64,000 nt of DNA from assembly GCF_000959365.1 (NCBI RefSeq), contig NZ_CP009556.1:62001-126000 (forward strand), read 5' to 3'. The position numbers and the translations under genes were made by a program. Position 1 is the stretch's first letter. The number at the start of each line of letters is the position of its first letter. The notes under the pieces were generated by a model. The model was not told the origin of the DNA. It saw only the letters and a list, made by a program, of their open reading frames with translations, and did not search any database. Positions 1-8,699 of this stretch are shown in pieces. The DNA is from Burkholderia oklahomensis C6786 (GTDB taxonomy: Bacteria; Pseudomonadota; Gammaproteobacteria; Burkholderiales; Burkholderiaceae).

Positions 1-1
1 C

Positions 2-3000
2 GCGCTCGGCTCGGTCAAGTCGAACATCGGCCATTGCGAGAGCGCGGCGGGCATCGCGGGCGTGACGAAAGTGCTGCTGCAAATGAAGCATCGCGAGCTC
101 GTGCCGACGCTGCACGCGGACGAGACGAATCCCGACATCGATTTCGCGCAATCGCCGTTCGTGCTGCAGCGCCGGCTCGCGCCGTGGCCGAAGCCGGACA
201 CGGGCGGTTGGCCGCGGATCGCGGGCGTGTCGTCGTTCGGCGCGGGCGGCGCGAACGCGCACGTCGTGCTCGAAGAGTTCGTCGACGCGCGCGTCGCAAC
301 CGATGTCGACGCCTCCGGCCCCGCGATCATCGTGCTGTCCGCCGCGACCGACGACGCGCTGCGCCGCCGCGCGCGGCAGCTTCACGCGGCGCTCGCCGGC
401 GGCGAAATCGGCGCGGATCGTCTGCACGACCTCGCGTACACGCTGCAAGCCGGCCGCGAGGCGATGGCCGCGCGCTTCGGCTGCGTCGCCGGCTCCGTCG
501 CCGCGCTGCAGGCGACGCTCGCGGCGTTCGTCGAAGGCGACGCGTCGCACGGCTGGCACGCGCATCGGCTCGCCGCCGACCGGCAGGGCCTCGCCGAGCT
601 CGACGCCGATCCCGAGTTGCGCGCGTCGCTCGTCGACCAATGCATCGCGAGCGGCAAGCTCGACAAGCTCGCGGCGCTCTGGTGCCAGGGGCTCGGCGTC
701 GACTGGTCCGCGCTGCATCGCGGCCGCACGCGCCGGCGCATTCATCTGCCGGCCTACCCGTTCGACGGCCCGAGCTACTGGTTCCGCGACGACGACGCGC
801 TCGCCGCCGAGCCGGCGCATCGCCGCGCGATCGAGCCCACGCGCGATGACGCGGTTGCGGCAAGCGGCGCGAGCGTCGACGCGCCGGCCGCCTCGACGCC
901 CGACGTCGCGGCGCTCGTCCGCCGGACGGTCGCGCAAGTGCTTGGCTATCCGGACGTCGACATGGGCGAGTCGTTCTTCTCGCTCGGCGGCGATTCGATC
1001 CGCGCGGCGCGCGTGCATCGGACGCTGCAGCAGGCGCTCGGCGTGAAGATTCCGCTCAGCCTGATGCTGGAAGCGAAGACGCTCGCGGAATGCGCGCGCG
1101 CGATCGACGCGCTGGTTCCGGCCGAGCGGCCGTCGGCGACCGGCGTGTCCGCTACCGGCACGTCCGCGAGCGGCACGTCCGCTACCGGCACGTCCGCGAG
1201 CGGCAAGCCCGCATCCGGCGCGCGCGCATCCGAACCGAAAACGCCATCCGCGCACGAATCGGCATCGCAGACACGCCCCGCCCCCATCCCGCGCGACGCC
1301 AGCCCGCGCGTGCACACGCTGTCGTCGAACCAGCAGCAGTTTTTCTTCCTCGATCGCCTGAATCCCGCGAATCCGGCGTTCAACCTGCCGGGCGCGCTGC
1401 GCGTGCGCGGCGAATGGCACGCGGATGCACTCGAAGCCGCGTACCAGACGCTCATCGATTCGCACGACGTGCTGCGCACCCGCTTCGTCGTGCGCGGCGG
1501 CGAGCCGTGCGCCGAAGTCGCGCCGCACCGCACGGCGGCGATCCGCCATCACGACCTGTCCGCACTGCTGCCGAAGCACCAGGCCGCGCGCATCGCCGAA
1601 TGCCTGACGGAGTCGAGCCGCGAAGGCTTCGCGCTCGAACAGGGCGAGCCGAGTCGTCTGACGGTGCTCGAATTGCGCGATGACGACCACGTGATCCTGC
1701 TGAACCTGCATCACATCGTCGGCGACGCGGTGTCCGTCGTCGTGCTGCTCGACGCGCTCGCGCGCGCCGCGCTGACAGGCCGCGTGCCCGCGCCGTGCGC
1801 CGAGCACCCGCAATACGCGGAGTGGGCCGCGCGCGAGCACGAGCAGTTGCCCGAGGTCGTCGAACGCGAGCTGCCGTACTGGCTCGATCGCCTGCGCGAC
1901 GTGCCGCCGCCGCTGCCGCTGCCGTGCGATCGCGCGCGACCGCCCGTGCCGAGCTATCGCGGGCAGAGCGTGCCGCTCGCATTCCCGGCGGAACTGACCG
2001 CGCAGCTCGACGCGTACTGCAAGACGCACGGACTGTCGCGCTTCGTCGTGATGCTCGCCGCATTCAAGCTCGCGCTGCGCGTGCTGTCGGGACGCGACGA
2101 CGTGGTCGTCGGCAGTCCTTACGCGAATCGCGCCGACGACGACGCGGCCGACATGATCGGCAGCCTCGCGTACGCGCTCGTGCTGCGCACGCGGCTCGGC
2201 GCGGCCGAGACCTTCGCGGACGCGATCGCGCTCGTGCGGCGCACCGTGCACGGCGCGTTCGATCATCTCGGCGTGCCGTATCCGCGGCTCGTCGAAGCGC
2301 TGAATCCGGCGCGCCACGGCGGCGCGAATCCGCTCTACCAGATCATGTTCAACGTGATTCCGATGCCGGCATTGCCCGACGGCGTCACGCCCGTCGAAGT
2401 CGATTCCGGCTGGCTCGACTACGACCTGTTCGTGCGGCTGCGCGCATCGGACCGCGCGATCAAAGGCGTGCTGCAATTCAGCGCCGACCTGTTCGACCGC
2501 CGGACCGCCGAAGCGATCGCCACGTACTACGTCGAGCTGCTGCACACGCTGCTCGCGCATCCGTCGCTGCCGCTCGCCGGTCTCGCGCCGCCCGCCGAGC
2601 TTGCGCTCGAACGGACGATCGCCGACGCGATGCCGCCGCTGCGCCTCGAAATCGCGTCGACGTTCACGGATAGGCCGCTCGCCGGCACGCTGCGCTACTG
2701 GGGCGCCGCGACGGGCCAACCGATCGAGCCGAACTTCGCGCCGTACGGTCAGCTGTTCCAGACGCTATACGATCCGTCGACGCCGTTCTACGCGAACCGG
2801 CACGGGATGAACGTCGTGCTCGTCAGGCCCGGCGACTGGCTGCGCTTCGACGAAGCGAGCGTGAACGCCGAAGCCGATGCCGATGCCAGCGCAGGCTCCG
2901 CCGCACGAATCGCGCTCTACGTCGACGAGCTCGCCGACGCGCTGCGCGACGCGGCGCCGTCGCTCGCGGTGCCGGTGCTCGTGCTGATGCTGCCGGACGA

Positions 3001-4873
3001 TGCGGCGTCGCTCGCGACCGGCGGCGAACGTGAAGACGCAAACGCGGACGGCGCGTCGCTCGCACCATACCGCACGCTCGCCGCGGCGCTCGCGGATCTG
3101 CCGACCGTGACGGTCGCGCACTGGCGCGACGTCGCGGCGATCTACCCGGTCGCCGACGTGTTCGATCCGCACGCGGACGCCGCCGGCCACGTGCCGTTCA
3201 CGAGCGAGTACTACGCGGCGCTCGCGAGCTATGTCGCGCGCACCGCGTTCCAGCACGCGGCGATGCCGCTCGACGACGCATGGAACCGGCTCGCCGCGCA
3301 GATCCGCGACGATGCCGAGCAGCTCGTCGCCGCGCCGTCGGCCGATGCGGGCGATCGCCGCGCGCCGTACGCGCCGCCGACGAACGAAGCCGAAGCGACG
3401 CTCGTGCCGATCTTCGCAACGGCGCTGAAACTCGACGATCTCGGCATCGACGACAACTTCTTCGACTGCGGCGGCCACTCGATCCTCGCGATCGGCGTCG
3501 TCTATCAGATCAACGAAGCATTCGGCGTCACGCTGTCGGTCGCGGACATCTTCATGGCGCCGACGGTGCGCCGGCTCGCCGAGCGGATGCGCGACGCGCC
3601 GGACGGCCCGGCATACGTCGAACTCGCGAGCGCGGCCGTGCTGCCCGGCGACATCGCGCCATTGCCCGCCCCCGTCGCCGACACGCCGCGCGCGCTGCTG
3701 CTGACGGGCGCGACGGGCTTCGTCGGCCGCCATCTGCTGCGCGAGCTGATCGACCGCACGGACGCGACGATCTACTGTCTCGTGCGCTCGCCCGACGCCG
3801 CGCAGGGCCTCGCGCGGGTCCGCGCGACGCTCGAGCGCTGGTCGCTGTGGCGCGACGGCGACGACGCGCGGGTGATCGCCGTGCCGGGCGATCTCGGCCG
3901 CCCGCGCATCGGCTTGTCGGACGCCGACCGCGCGCGGCTCGCCGCCGAAGTCGACGCGATCTATCACAACGGCACCAGCATGAACCATCTCGAATCGTTC
4001 GAGATGGCGCGCGCGGCAAACGTCGACGGCGTGATCGAGCTGCTGCGAATCGCGACCGAAGGCCGGCCGAAGACGTTCAACTACGTGTCGACGCTCGCCG
4101 TGTTCAGCATGCGCGAGCGCACCGGCACGCACGTCTTCGACGAGTCCGCGCCGATCGACGAGGAAAAGCACCCGTCCGACCAGGGCTACACGACGAGCAA
4201 GTGGGTCGGCGAGCAGCTGACGCATCTCGCGGCCGCGCGCGGCGTGCCGTGCAACGTGTTCCGTCTCGGCCTCGTGACGGGCGACGTGCGGCACGGGCAC
4301 TACGACGAGCTGCAGGCGTACTACCGGCTGCTGAAGAGCTGCATGCTGATGGGCGCCGCGTTCGACGACTTCCGCTACGACCTCGTGATCACGCCGGTCG
4401 ACTACGTCGCGCGCGCACTCGCGCATCTCGGCTCGAAGCACCCGCGCGGCGGCCGCGTGTTTCATCTGTCGACGATGCAGGTCACGCCGATGCGCACGGT
4501 GTTCGAAATGATGAACGCGCAACTGCCGACGCCGATGCGCATGCTCACGCACCGCGCATGGATCGACGAGCTGCGCGTGCGCTACCGACGCGGCGACGTG
4601 CAGCCGATCGTGCCCGTCGTGCAATGGATGATGAACATGAGCGACGCGGAGCTCATGAAGCTCGCCCGCGAGCGCGAGGAAACGACGTTCATCTACGACT
4701 GCACGGCCACGCATCGCGAGCTCGGCGAAGCCGGCATCGTCGTGCCCGTGTTCGACGACGCGCTGCTGCGCCGCTACCTGCGCGGCATGTTCGACGACGA
4801 CGCGGACCTGCGCGCGCTCGCCGCCCAGCCGGACGACGGCGAGCGCCTTTCTCCCCTTCACTCCCACACGTGA
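2..4873 (+). CDS. burF: Trans-AT PKS/NRPS hybrid, 5'-truncated by window: KS(end)-ACP-C-FkbH N-like-ACP-thioester reductase
   Basis: The frame is open from the window edge, so the start is missing. It opens inside a ketosynthase at the GSVKSNIGH motif and runs through the KS C-terminus (GVSSFGAGGANAHVVLEE). A linker follows with no acyltransferase, so the module is trans-AT type. Next is a carrier domain (FFSLGGDSI, Ser codon near 995) and a Thr/Ser/Ala/Gly linker. The condensation domain (about 1310-2600) has HHIVGDA where HHxxxDG is usual. Then comes a segment like the N-terminal SGNH-like part of FkbH proteins (about 2640-3270), a second carrier (NFFDCGGHSI, Ser near 3480) and a terminal thioester reductase (TGATGFVG near 3703, YTTSK). 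The stop lies 5 bases before the next gene. Domain order and neighbours match burF/malF of malleilactone/malleicyprol biosynthesis, which I name from memory of that cluster. I infer that malonyl units come from the stand-alone transferase at 11062. Confidence 0.9.
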   Translation, partial: ALGSVKSNIGHCESAAGIAGVTKVLLQMKHRELVPTLHADETNPDIDFAQSPFVLQRRLAPWPKPDTGGWPRIAGVSSFGAGGANAHVVLEEFVDARVATDVDASGPAIIVLSAATDDALRRRARQLHAALAGGEIGADRLHDLAYTLQAGREAMAARFGCVAGSVAALQATLAAFVEGDASHGWHAHRLAADRQGLAELDADPELRASLVDQCIASGKLDKLAALWCQGLGVDWSALHRGRTRRRIHLPAYPFDGPSYWFRDDDALAAEPAHRRAIEPTRDDAVAASGASVDAPAASTPDVAALVRRTVAQVLGYPDVDMGESFFSLGGDSIRAARVHRTLQQALGVKIPLSLMLEAKTLAECARAIDALVPAERPSATGVSATGTSASGTSATGTSASGKPASGARASEPKTPSAHESASQTRPAPIPRDASPRVHTLSSNQQQFFFLDRLNPANPAFNLPGALRVRGEWHADALEAAYQTLIDSHDVLRTRFVVRGGEPCAEVAPHRTAAIRHHDLSALLPKHQAARIAECLTESSREGFALEQGEPSRLTVLELRDDDHVILLNLHHIVGDAVSVVVLLDALARAALTGRVPAPCAEHPQYAEWAAREHEQLPEVVERELPYWLDRLRDVPPPLPLPCDRARPPVPSYRGQSVPLAFPAELTAQLDAYCKTHGLSRFVVMLAAFKLALRVLSGRDDVVVGSPYANRADDDAADMIGSLAYALVLRTRLGAAETFADAIALVRRTVHGAFDHLGVPYPRLVEALNPARHGGANPLYQIMFNVIPMPALPDGVTPVEVDSGWLDYDLFVRLRASDRAIKGVLQFSADLFDRRTAEAIATYYVELLHTLLAHPSLPLAGLAPPAELALERTIADAMPPLRLEIASTFTDRPLAGTLRYWGAATGQPIEPNFAPYGQLFQTLYDPSTPFYANRHGMNVVLVRPGDWLRFDEASVNAEADADASAGSAARIALYVDELADALRDAAPSLAVPVLVLMLPDDAASLATGGEREDANADGASLAPYRTLAAALADLPTVTVAHWRDVAAIYPVADVFDPHADAAGHVPFTSEYYAALASYVARTAFQHAAMPLDDAWNRLAAQIRDDAEQLVAAPSADAGDRRAPYAPPTNEAEATLVPIFATALKLDDLGIDDNFFDCGGHSILAIGVVYQINEAFGVTLSVADIFMAPTVRRLAERMRDAPDGPAYVELASAAVLPGDIAPLPAPVADTPRALLLTGATGFVGRHLLRELIDRTDATIYCLVRSPDAAQGLARVRATLERWSLWRDGDDARVIAVPGDLGRPRIGLSDADRARLAAEVDAIYHNGTSMNHLESFEMARAANVDGVIELLRIATEGRPKTFNYVSTLAVFSMRERTGTHVFDESAPIDEEKHPSDQGYTTSKWVGEQLTHLAAARGVPCNVFRLGLVTGDVRHGHYDELQAYYRLLKSCMLMGAAFDDFRYDLVITPVDYVARALAHLGSKHPRGGRVFHLSTMQVTPMRTVFEMMNAQLPTPMRMLTHRAWIDELRVRYRRGDVQPIVPVVQWMMNMSDAELMKLAREREETTFIYDCTATHRELGEAGIVVPVFDDALLRRYLRGMFDDDADLRALAAQPDDGERLSPLHSHT
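1146..1205 (+). repeat. Tandem 30-bp repeat in BurF carrier-condensation linker
   Basis: Two near-perfect consecutive 30-bp units begin with GTCCGCTACCGGCACGTCCG. Each consists of two 15-bp halves, and together they encode repeated (T/V)SA(T/S)G pentapeptides between the first carrier domain and the condensation domain. Partial units flank the block, which reads as a flexible interdomain spacer that may vary in copy number. Confidence 0.8.
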
Positions 4874-4878
4874 TTTCC

Positions 4879-5940
4879 ATGGACGATCTCATCTATCAAG
4901 ACGAACACGCGTCGCTGCAACCGCTCGAAGGCCTGACCGTGAGCGTGATCGGCTACGGCATCCAGGGCCGCGCATTCGCCGCGAATCTGCGCGACAGCGG
5001 CGTTTCGGTGCGCGTCGGCAACATCGACGACCGCTACTTCGAGCTCGCGCGAGCGGAGGGCCATCGCGTGACGGGCATCGCGGAAGCGGTCGCGCACGCG
5101 GACGTCGTGCTGCTGCTGATTCCGGACGAAGCGCACGGCGCGGTGTTCGACGTCGACATCGCGCTGAACCTGCGCGACGGCGCGCTCTTGTGCGTCGCGC
5201 ACGGGCACTCGCTCGTGCAGGGCGACGTCCGCCCGCTCGCGGGGCGCGACCTCGCGATGCTCGCGCCGCGCATGTACGGCGATCCGATCCGCCGCTACTA
5301 CCTCGCCGGGCAGGGCGCGCCCGCCTACTTCGACATCGTCGCGGACAACACCGGCCACGCGCGCGACAAGGTGCTCGCGATCGCGCGCGCGGTCGGCTTC
5401 ACGCGCGCGGGCGTGATGGCGCTCGGCTACCGGCAGGAGACGTTCCTCGATCTGTTCCAGGAGCAGTTCCTCGCGCCCGCGCTCGTCGATCTCGTCGAGA
5501 CGGGGTTTCAGGTGCTCGTCGAGCGCGGCTTCAATCCGAAGGCCGCGCTGCTCGAAGTCTACGGCTCCGGCGAGATGGGCAAGATGGTGCTCGACGGCGC
5601 GGACATCGGGCTCGACGAAGTCGTCGCGCTGCAAGGCTCGCCGACCTGTCAGGTCGGCTATCACCGCTGGCGCGGCCGCACGCTGCCCGCCGCCGTGCGC
5701 GAACTCGCCGCGCGCGTGCTCGATCAGATCGACAGCGGCGACTTCTCCGCGTATCTGAAGGAGCATGCGGCGAACGACTATGCGTCGCTCGACGAAGCGC
5801 GCCGCGCGGTGCTGAAGCGGCCGCTCAACGTGACGCATGCGCAGGTTCGCGCGGCGTTCCGGTTCCCGGCCGAGAGCGCGGGCGGGCTCTATCAATCGAC
5901 GACGGCCGCCGCCGACGCCGAGCCGGAGGTCACGCGATGA
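4879..5940 (+). CDS. burG: Ketol-acid reductoisomerase-like protein (cyclopropanol-forming BurG type)
   Basis: 353 residues. The N-terminal Rossmann fold has GYGIQGRAFAANLRDSGV, matching the KARI NADPH-binding start. The C-terminal knotted domain keeps QETFLDLFQEQ, which corresponds to the metal-binding ETETDLFGEQ region, and LEVYGSGEMGK at the FEC-HELK region. There the spacing differs and the second KARI glutamate is not in register. Class I KARI is about 330-340 residues, so this copy is full length. It sits in a secondary-metabolite operon rather than with ilv genes. Published work on malleicyprol, as I recall it, assigns the KARI homologue BurG to making the cyclopropanol from a sulfonium intermediate; function here is inferred from that. 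The ATG at 4879 is chosen over an in-frame GTG at 4870, which would overlap the burF stop. The stop overlaps the next start (ATGA). Confidence 0.88.
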   Translation: MDDLIYQDEHASLQPLEGLTVSVIGYGIQGRAFAANLRDSGVSVRVGNIDDRYFELARAEGHRVTGIAEAVAHADVVLLLIPDEAHGAVFDVDIALNLRDGALLCVAHGHSLVQGDVRPLAGRDLAMLAPRMYGDPIRRYYLAGQGAPAYFDIVADNTGHARDKVLAIARAVGFTRAGVMALGYRQETFLDLFQEQFLAPALVDLVETGFQVLVERGFNPKAALLEVYGSGEMGKMVLDGADIGLDEVVALQGSPTCQVGYHRWRGRTLPAAVRELAARVLDQIDSGDFSAYLKEHAANDYASLDEARRAVLKRPLNVTHAQVRAAFRFPAESAGGLYQSTTAAADAEPEVTR

Positions 5941-7418
5941 GCGCCCGCCGACTGCTCGTCGGCGCGACGTTCACCGCGTCGCCGCTCGATCCGCTGCTGC
6001 GCGCGCAAGGCTTCGGCGACGTCGCGTTCACGCGCTACAACCAGTTGCTGCAGGCGCTGCTCGCGCCCGATCCGCAGCATGCGCGCGACGAAACGCTGCT
6101 GCTCGTGCGGCTCGCCGACTTCGTGCGGCACGAAGCGAGCGACCGCGCGCAATCGCCGGACGCGCTCGCCGCGTTGCTCTCGCAGCGCGCGGACGCGTGG
6201 CTCGATGCGCTCGCGTCGTTCGTCGCGGGCCGCGCGACGCCGACTCGCATCGTCGTGTTGCCGTCGCCCGCGCTGGACGCGCGCGGCGCGGTACTCGCCG
6301 ACGCGTGCCGGCAACTCGAACGCACGCTGCTCGACGTGCCCGGCTTGCGCGCGCTCGATTGGGCCGACTTCGTCGAGACGAGCGCGATCGCGCAGCCGTT
6401 CGATCCGGTCGCGGACAAGCTCGGTCACGTGCCGTTGACGATCGAGGGTTTCGCGGCGTTCGCGCGATGGCTCGCGGATCGTCTGCATGACGAAACGGAC
6501 AAAACGGGCGAAACGGCGCGCTCCGGCGCGAATGCGGACGGGATCGCTCGTCGCGGTCCGGCGGCGGCAGCGAGCACGCGTTCGGAGGCCGCGGCGGAAC
6601 CCAACGCTGAAGCCGGCACGGTCGACGCATCGATCGGCGCGCACGCGAACCGCGATTCGCAAGCCCCCGCGACGACCGCGCAAACCGCGCAAAAGCCTGC
6701 CGAAACCGGCGTTCGCAGCGGCTCCGTCTCCGCGCGCGTTGCGGCTTCGCCGTCCGCGCCCCCGGACGCGGGCGCACCGTCGAACGTCGCGACGTCCCCC
6801 CCGTCGCTCGCCCGTTTCTTCGAGCGCCTGCAACTGCGCATCACGAGCGTCCCGCTCGACGACGAGACGGCGCTCGCGAAAAGCGCGCGCCTCAGCCACA
6901 CGGCCGCGACGTTCCACCTGAGCGGCCGTCCGTATCACGAAGCCGACCTGCTCGACGCGACCGCGCGCAACGCGAGCGGACTCGCGCTGACGGTCGCCGA
7001 CCGCTTCGGCCAATACGGCTGCAGCGGCTTCGCGCTCGTGCGCGCCGACGCCGATCTGCCGGTTCTCGCCGAATTCGTGCTGAGCTGCACGGTGCTCGGC
7101 AAGCAGGTCGAGCACGGCGTGGCGCTCGCGTTCGCGCAGGCTGCGCAGCGGGCCGGACTGCCCGCCGTCGCGCTCGACTACGCACGCACCGACGGCAACC
7201 AGCCGACCGTCGACTTCGTCGATACGCTTGCCGCGCGGGCGGGCGTCGCCATCGAGCGCGACGGCTCGCGCGCGCGGCTGCGCATCGCGCCGTCCGCGCT
7301 CGCCGACGCGGTGCTCGCGTGCGCGAAAGCGCCGCAAGCGCTCGCGACGACCGCGCAGGCGCTCGACCTCGCGCCGCTCTTCTCCCGTTCAACCGCTCAC
7401 CTGACCACCCACCGATGA
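5937..7418 (+). CDS. burH: FkbH-like protein lacking the HAD catalytic core
   Basis: 493 residues. Residues 1-180 match the N-terminal SGNH-like part of FkbH proteins (LLVGATFTASPLDPLL at the start, HVPLTIEGFAAFARWLADRL at the end). Residues about 185-290 are low-complexity and rich in Ala, Thr and Pro. Residues about 295-440 match the FkbH C-terminal GNAT-like part (TAATFHLSGRPY, DRFGQYGCSG, VLSCTVLGKQVE). The central HAD domain with a DxDNTLW-type motif, which in FkbH loads glyceryl units on carriers, is not visible. Start ATGA overlaps the burG stop and the stop overlaps the burI start, so translation is probably coupled. Named burH by position in the burF-M order; a specific role is not known to me. 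It could act as a docking or non-catalytic partner of the related segment in BurF. Confidence 0.82.
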   Translation: MSARRLLVGATFTASPLDPLLRAQGFGDVAFTRYNQLLQALLAPDPQHARDETLLLVRLADFVRHEASDRAQSPDALAALLSQRADAWLDALASFVAGRATPTRIVVLPSPALDARGAVLADACRQLERTLLDVPGLRALDWADFVETSAIAQPFDPVADKLGHVPLTIEGFAAFARWLADRLHDETDKTGETARSGANADGIARRGPAAAASTRSEAAAEPNAEAGTVDASIGAHANRDSQAPATTAQTAQKPAETGVRSGSVSARVAASPSAPPDAGAPSNVATSPPSLARFFERLQLRITSVPLDDETALAKSARLSHTAATFHLSGRPYHEADLLDATARNASGLALTVADRFGQYGCSGFALVRADADLPVLAEFVLSCTVLGKQVEHGVALAFAQAAQRAGLPAVALDYARTDGNQPTVDFVDTLAARAGVAIERDGSRARLRIAPSALADAVLACAKAPQALATTAQALDLAPLFSRSTAHLTTHR

Positions 7419-8671
7419 ACGCGAACCTCGACGCTTTCACCCCCGAGCACGCCGCGCCGCCCGCCGACTGGTGGGCGCGCGACCGGCTGCACTACCGCGA
7501 CGGCGTCCTGCATTTCTGCGGGCGCAACGTCGCGGAACTCGCCGCCGCATTCGCCGAGCCGCTCTTCCTGTACGACCCGCGGCGCGCGGTCGACAACGTC
7601 GAGCGCCTGCGCGGCGCGCTCGGCGGCCTGCAAGACGGCGACTTCCGCATCCATTACGCGATGAAGGCGAATCGCTTCCGGCCGCTGCTGTCCGAGCTGC
7701 GGCGCTCGCCGATCTTCGGCGTCGACGCGTGCTCGCCCGAGGAATTGCGCGAAGCGCTCGCCTGCGGCTTCGCGCCCGAGCGCATCTCGTACACCGCGCA
7801 CGGAATGATGCCGGACGAGGCGGCGCTCCTCGCCGCGCTGCCGGACGTGCACGTGAACTGCGACACGCTGAGCGCGATCGCGCTGCTCGGCAGCCGCTCG
7901 CCCGGGCGTGAAATCGGCATCCGCGTGAATCCCGGCGTCGGCATCGGCTACGGCGACAGCGAGCGGCTCAGCTATGCGGGCGCGACCGTCACGAAGTTCG
8001 GCATCTACGCGGAGCAGTTCGGCGCGGCGCTCGAGCTCGCCGCGCGACACGGCCTGACCGTGACCTGGCTGCACTGCCACGCGGGCTGCGGATATCTGGA
8101 CCCGCAGCTCGCGTCGTTCGAGCGCGTGCTCGACGCACTCGACACGTTCGTCGCGCGCGTGCCCGGCCTGCGCGGCATCAATCTCGGCGGCGGGCTCGGC
8201 CTGCCGCATCGCGCGACCGACCGGCCGCTCGACCTCGAGCGCTGGCGTGCGGCCGTGCACGCGCGCTTCGGCCGCCGACCGCTTTCGATCGCGATCGAGC
8301 CCGGCGATTTCATCGCGAAGGACGGCGGCATGCTCGTGCTGCGCGTCGCGTACGTCGAGCTCAAGCGCAACCGCCGCTTCGTCGGGCTGAACGGCGGCTT
8401 CAATCTCGCGATCGAGCCTGCGTTCTACGACCTCCCGTGCGAGCCCGTGCCGTGCATACGCCGGCCGGGCGCCGCGCAATCGGTGTGCGTCGCCGGCAAC
8501 ATCAACGAGGCGCTCGACCTGTGGGGCAGCGACGTGAGCCTGCCGCCCGTCGAGCCGGGCGACTTCGTCGCGCTCCTGAACGCGGGCGGCTATGCCTCGT
8601 CGATGAGCTCGAACCACTGCCTGCGCGGGCAGTTCCGCGAGCTCGCGCTGTTCGACGCGGCCTCCCGCTGA
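7415..8671 (+). CDS. burI: Group III (alanine-racemase-fold) PLP-dependent decarboxylase
   Basis: 418 residues, ornithine/diaminopimelate decarboxylase superfamily. The PLP lysine lies in HYAMKANRF near residue 85. GVDACSPEEL, HCHAGCGYLD and the glycine-rich GINLGGGLGLPH phosphate-binding loop follow in normal order, and the C-terminal beta domain carries VAGNINEALDLWGSD and LLNAGGYASS. Length is normal. It lies inside the bur operon, overlapping burH by 4 bases. In the malleicyprol pathway a decarboxylase of this type is, as I recall, proposed to act on S-methylmethionine on the way to dimethylsulfoniopropionate; I infer the same here. The start is taken at the ATG overlapping the burH stop; the longer open frame upstream is a shadow of burH. 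Confidence 0.88.
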   Translation: MNANLDAFTPEHAAPPADWWARDRLHYRDGVLHFCGRNVAELAAAFAEPLFLYDPRRAVDNVERLRGALGGLQDGDFRIHYAMKANRFRPLLSELRRSPIFGVDACSPEELREALACGFAPERISYTAHGMMPDEAALLAALPDVHVNCDTLSAIALLGSRSPGREIGIRVNPGVGIGYGDSERLSYAGATVTKFGIYAEQFGAALELAARHGLTVTWLHCHAGCGYLDPQLASFERVLDALDTFVARVPGLRGINLGGGLGLPHRATDRPLDLERWRAAVHARFGRRPLSIAIEPGDFIAKDGGMLVLRVAYVELKRNRRFVGLNGGFNLAIEPAFYDLPCEPVPCIRRPGAAQSVCVAGNINEALDLWGSDVSLPPVEPGDFVALLNAGGYASSMSSNHCLRGQFRELALFDAASR

Positions 8672-8699
8672 TTCCCACTACATGACAAGGAGCCACAGC

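Noticed and set aside
2765..4867. 700-codon open frame on the - strand opposite burF
   Set aside because: His/Arg-rich antisense shadow of a clear megasynthase; no ribosome site or family motif.
4879..5940. Housekeeping ilvC
   Set aside because: Embedded in the bur operon with altered active-site spacing and no ilvBH neighbours.
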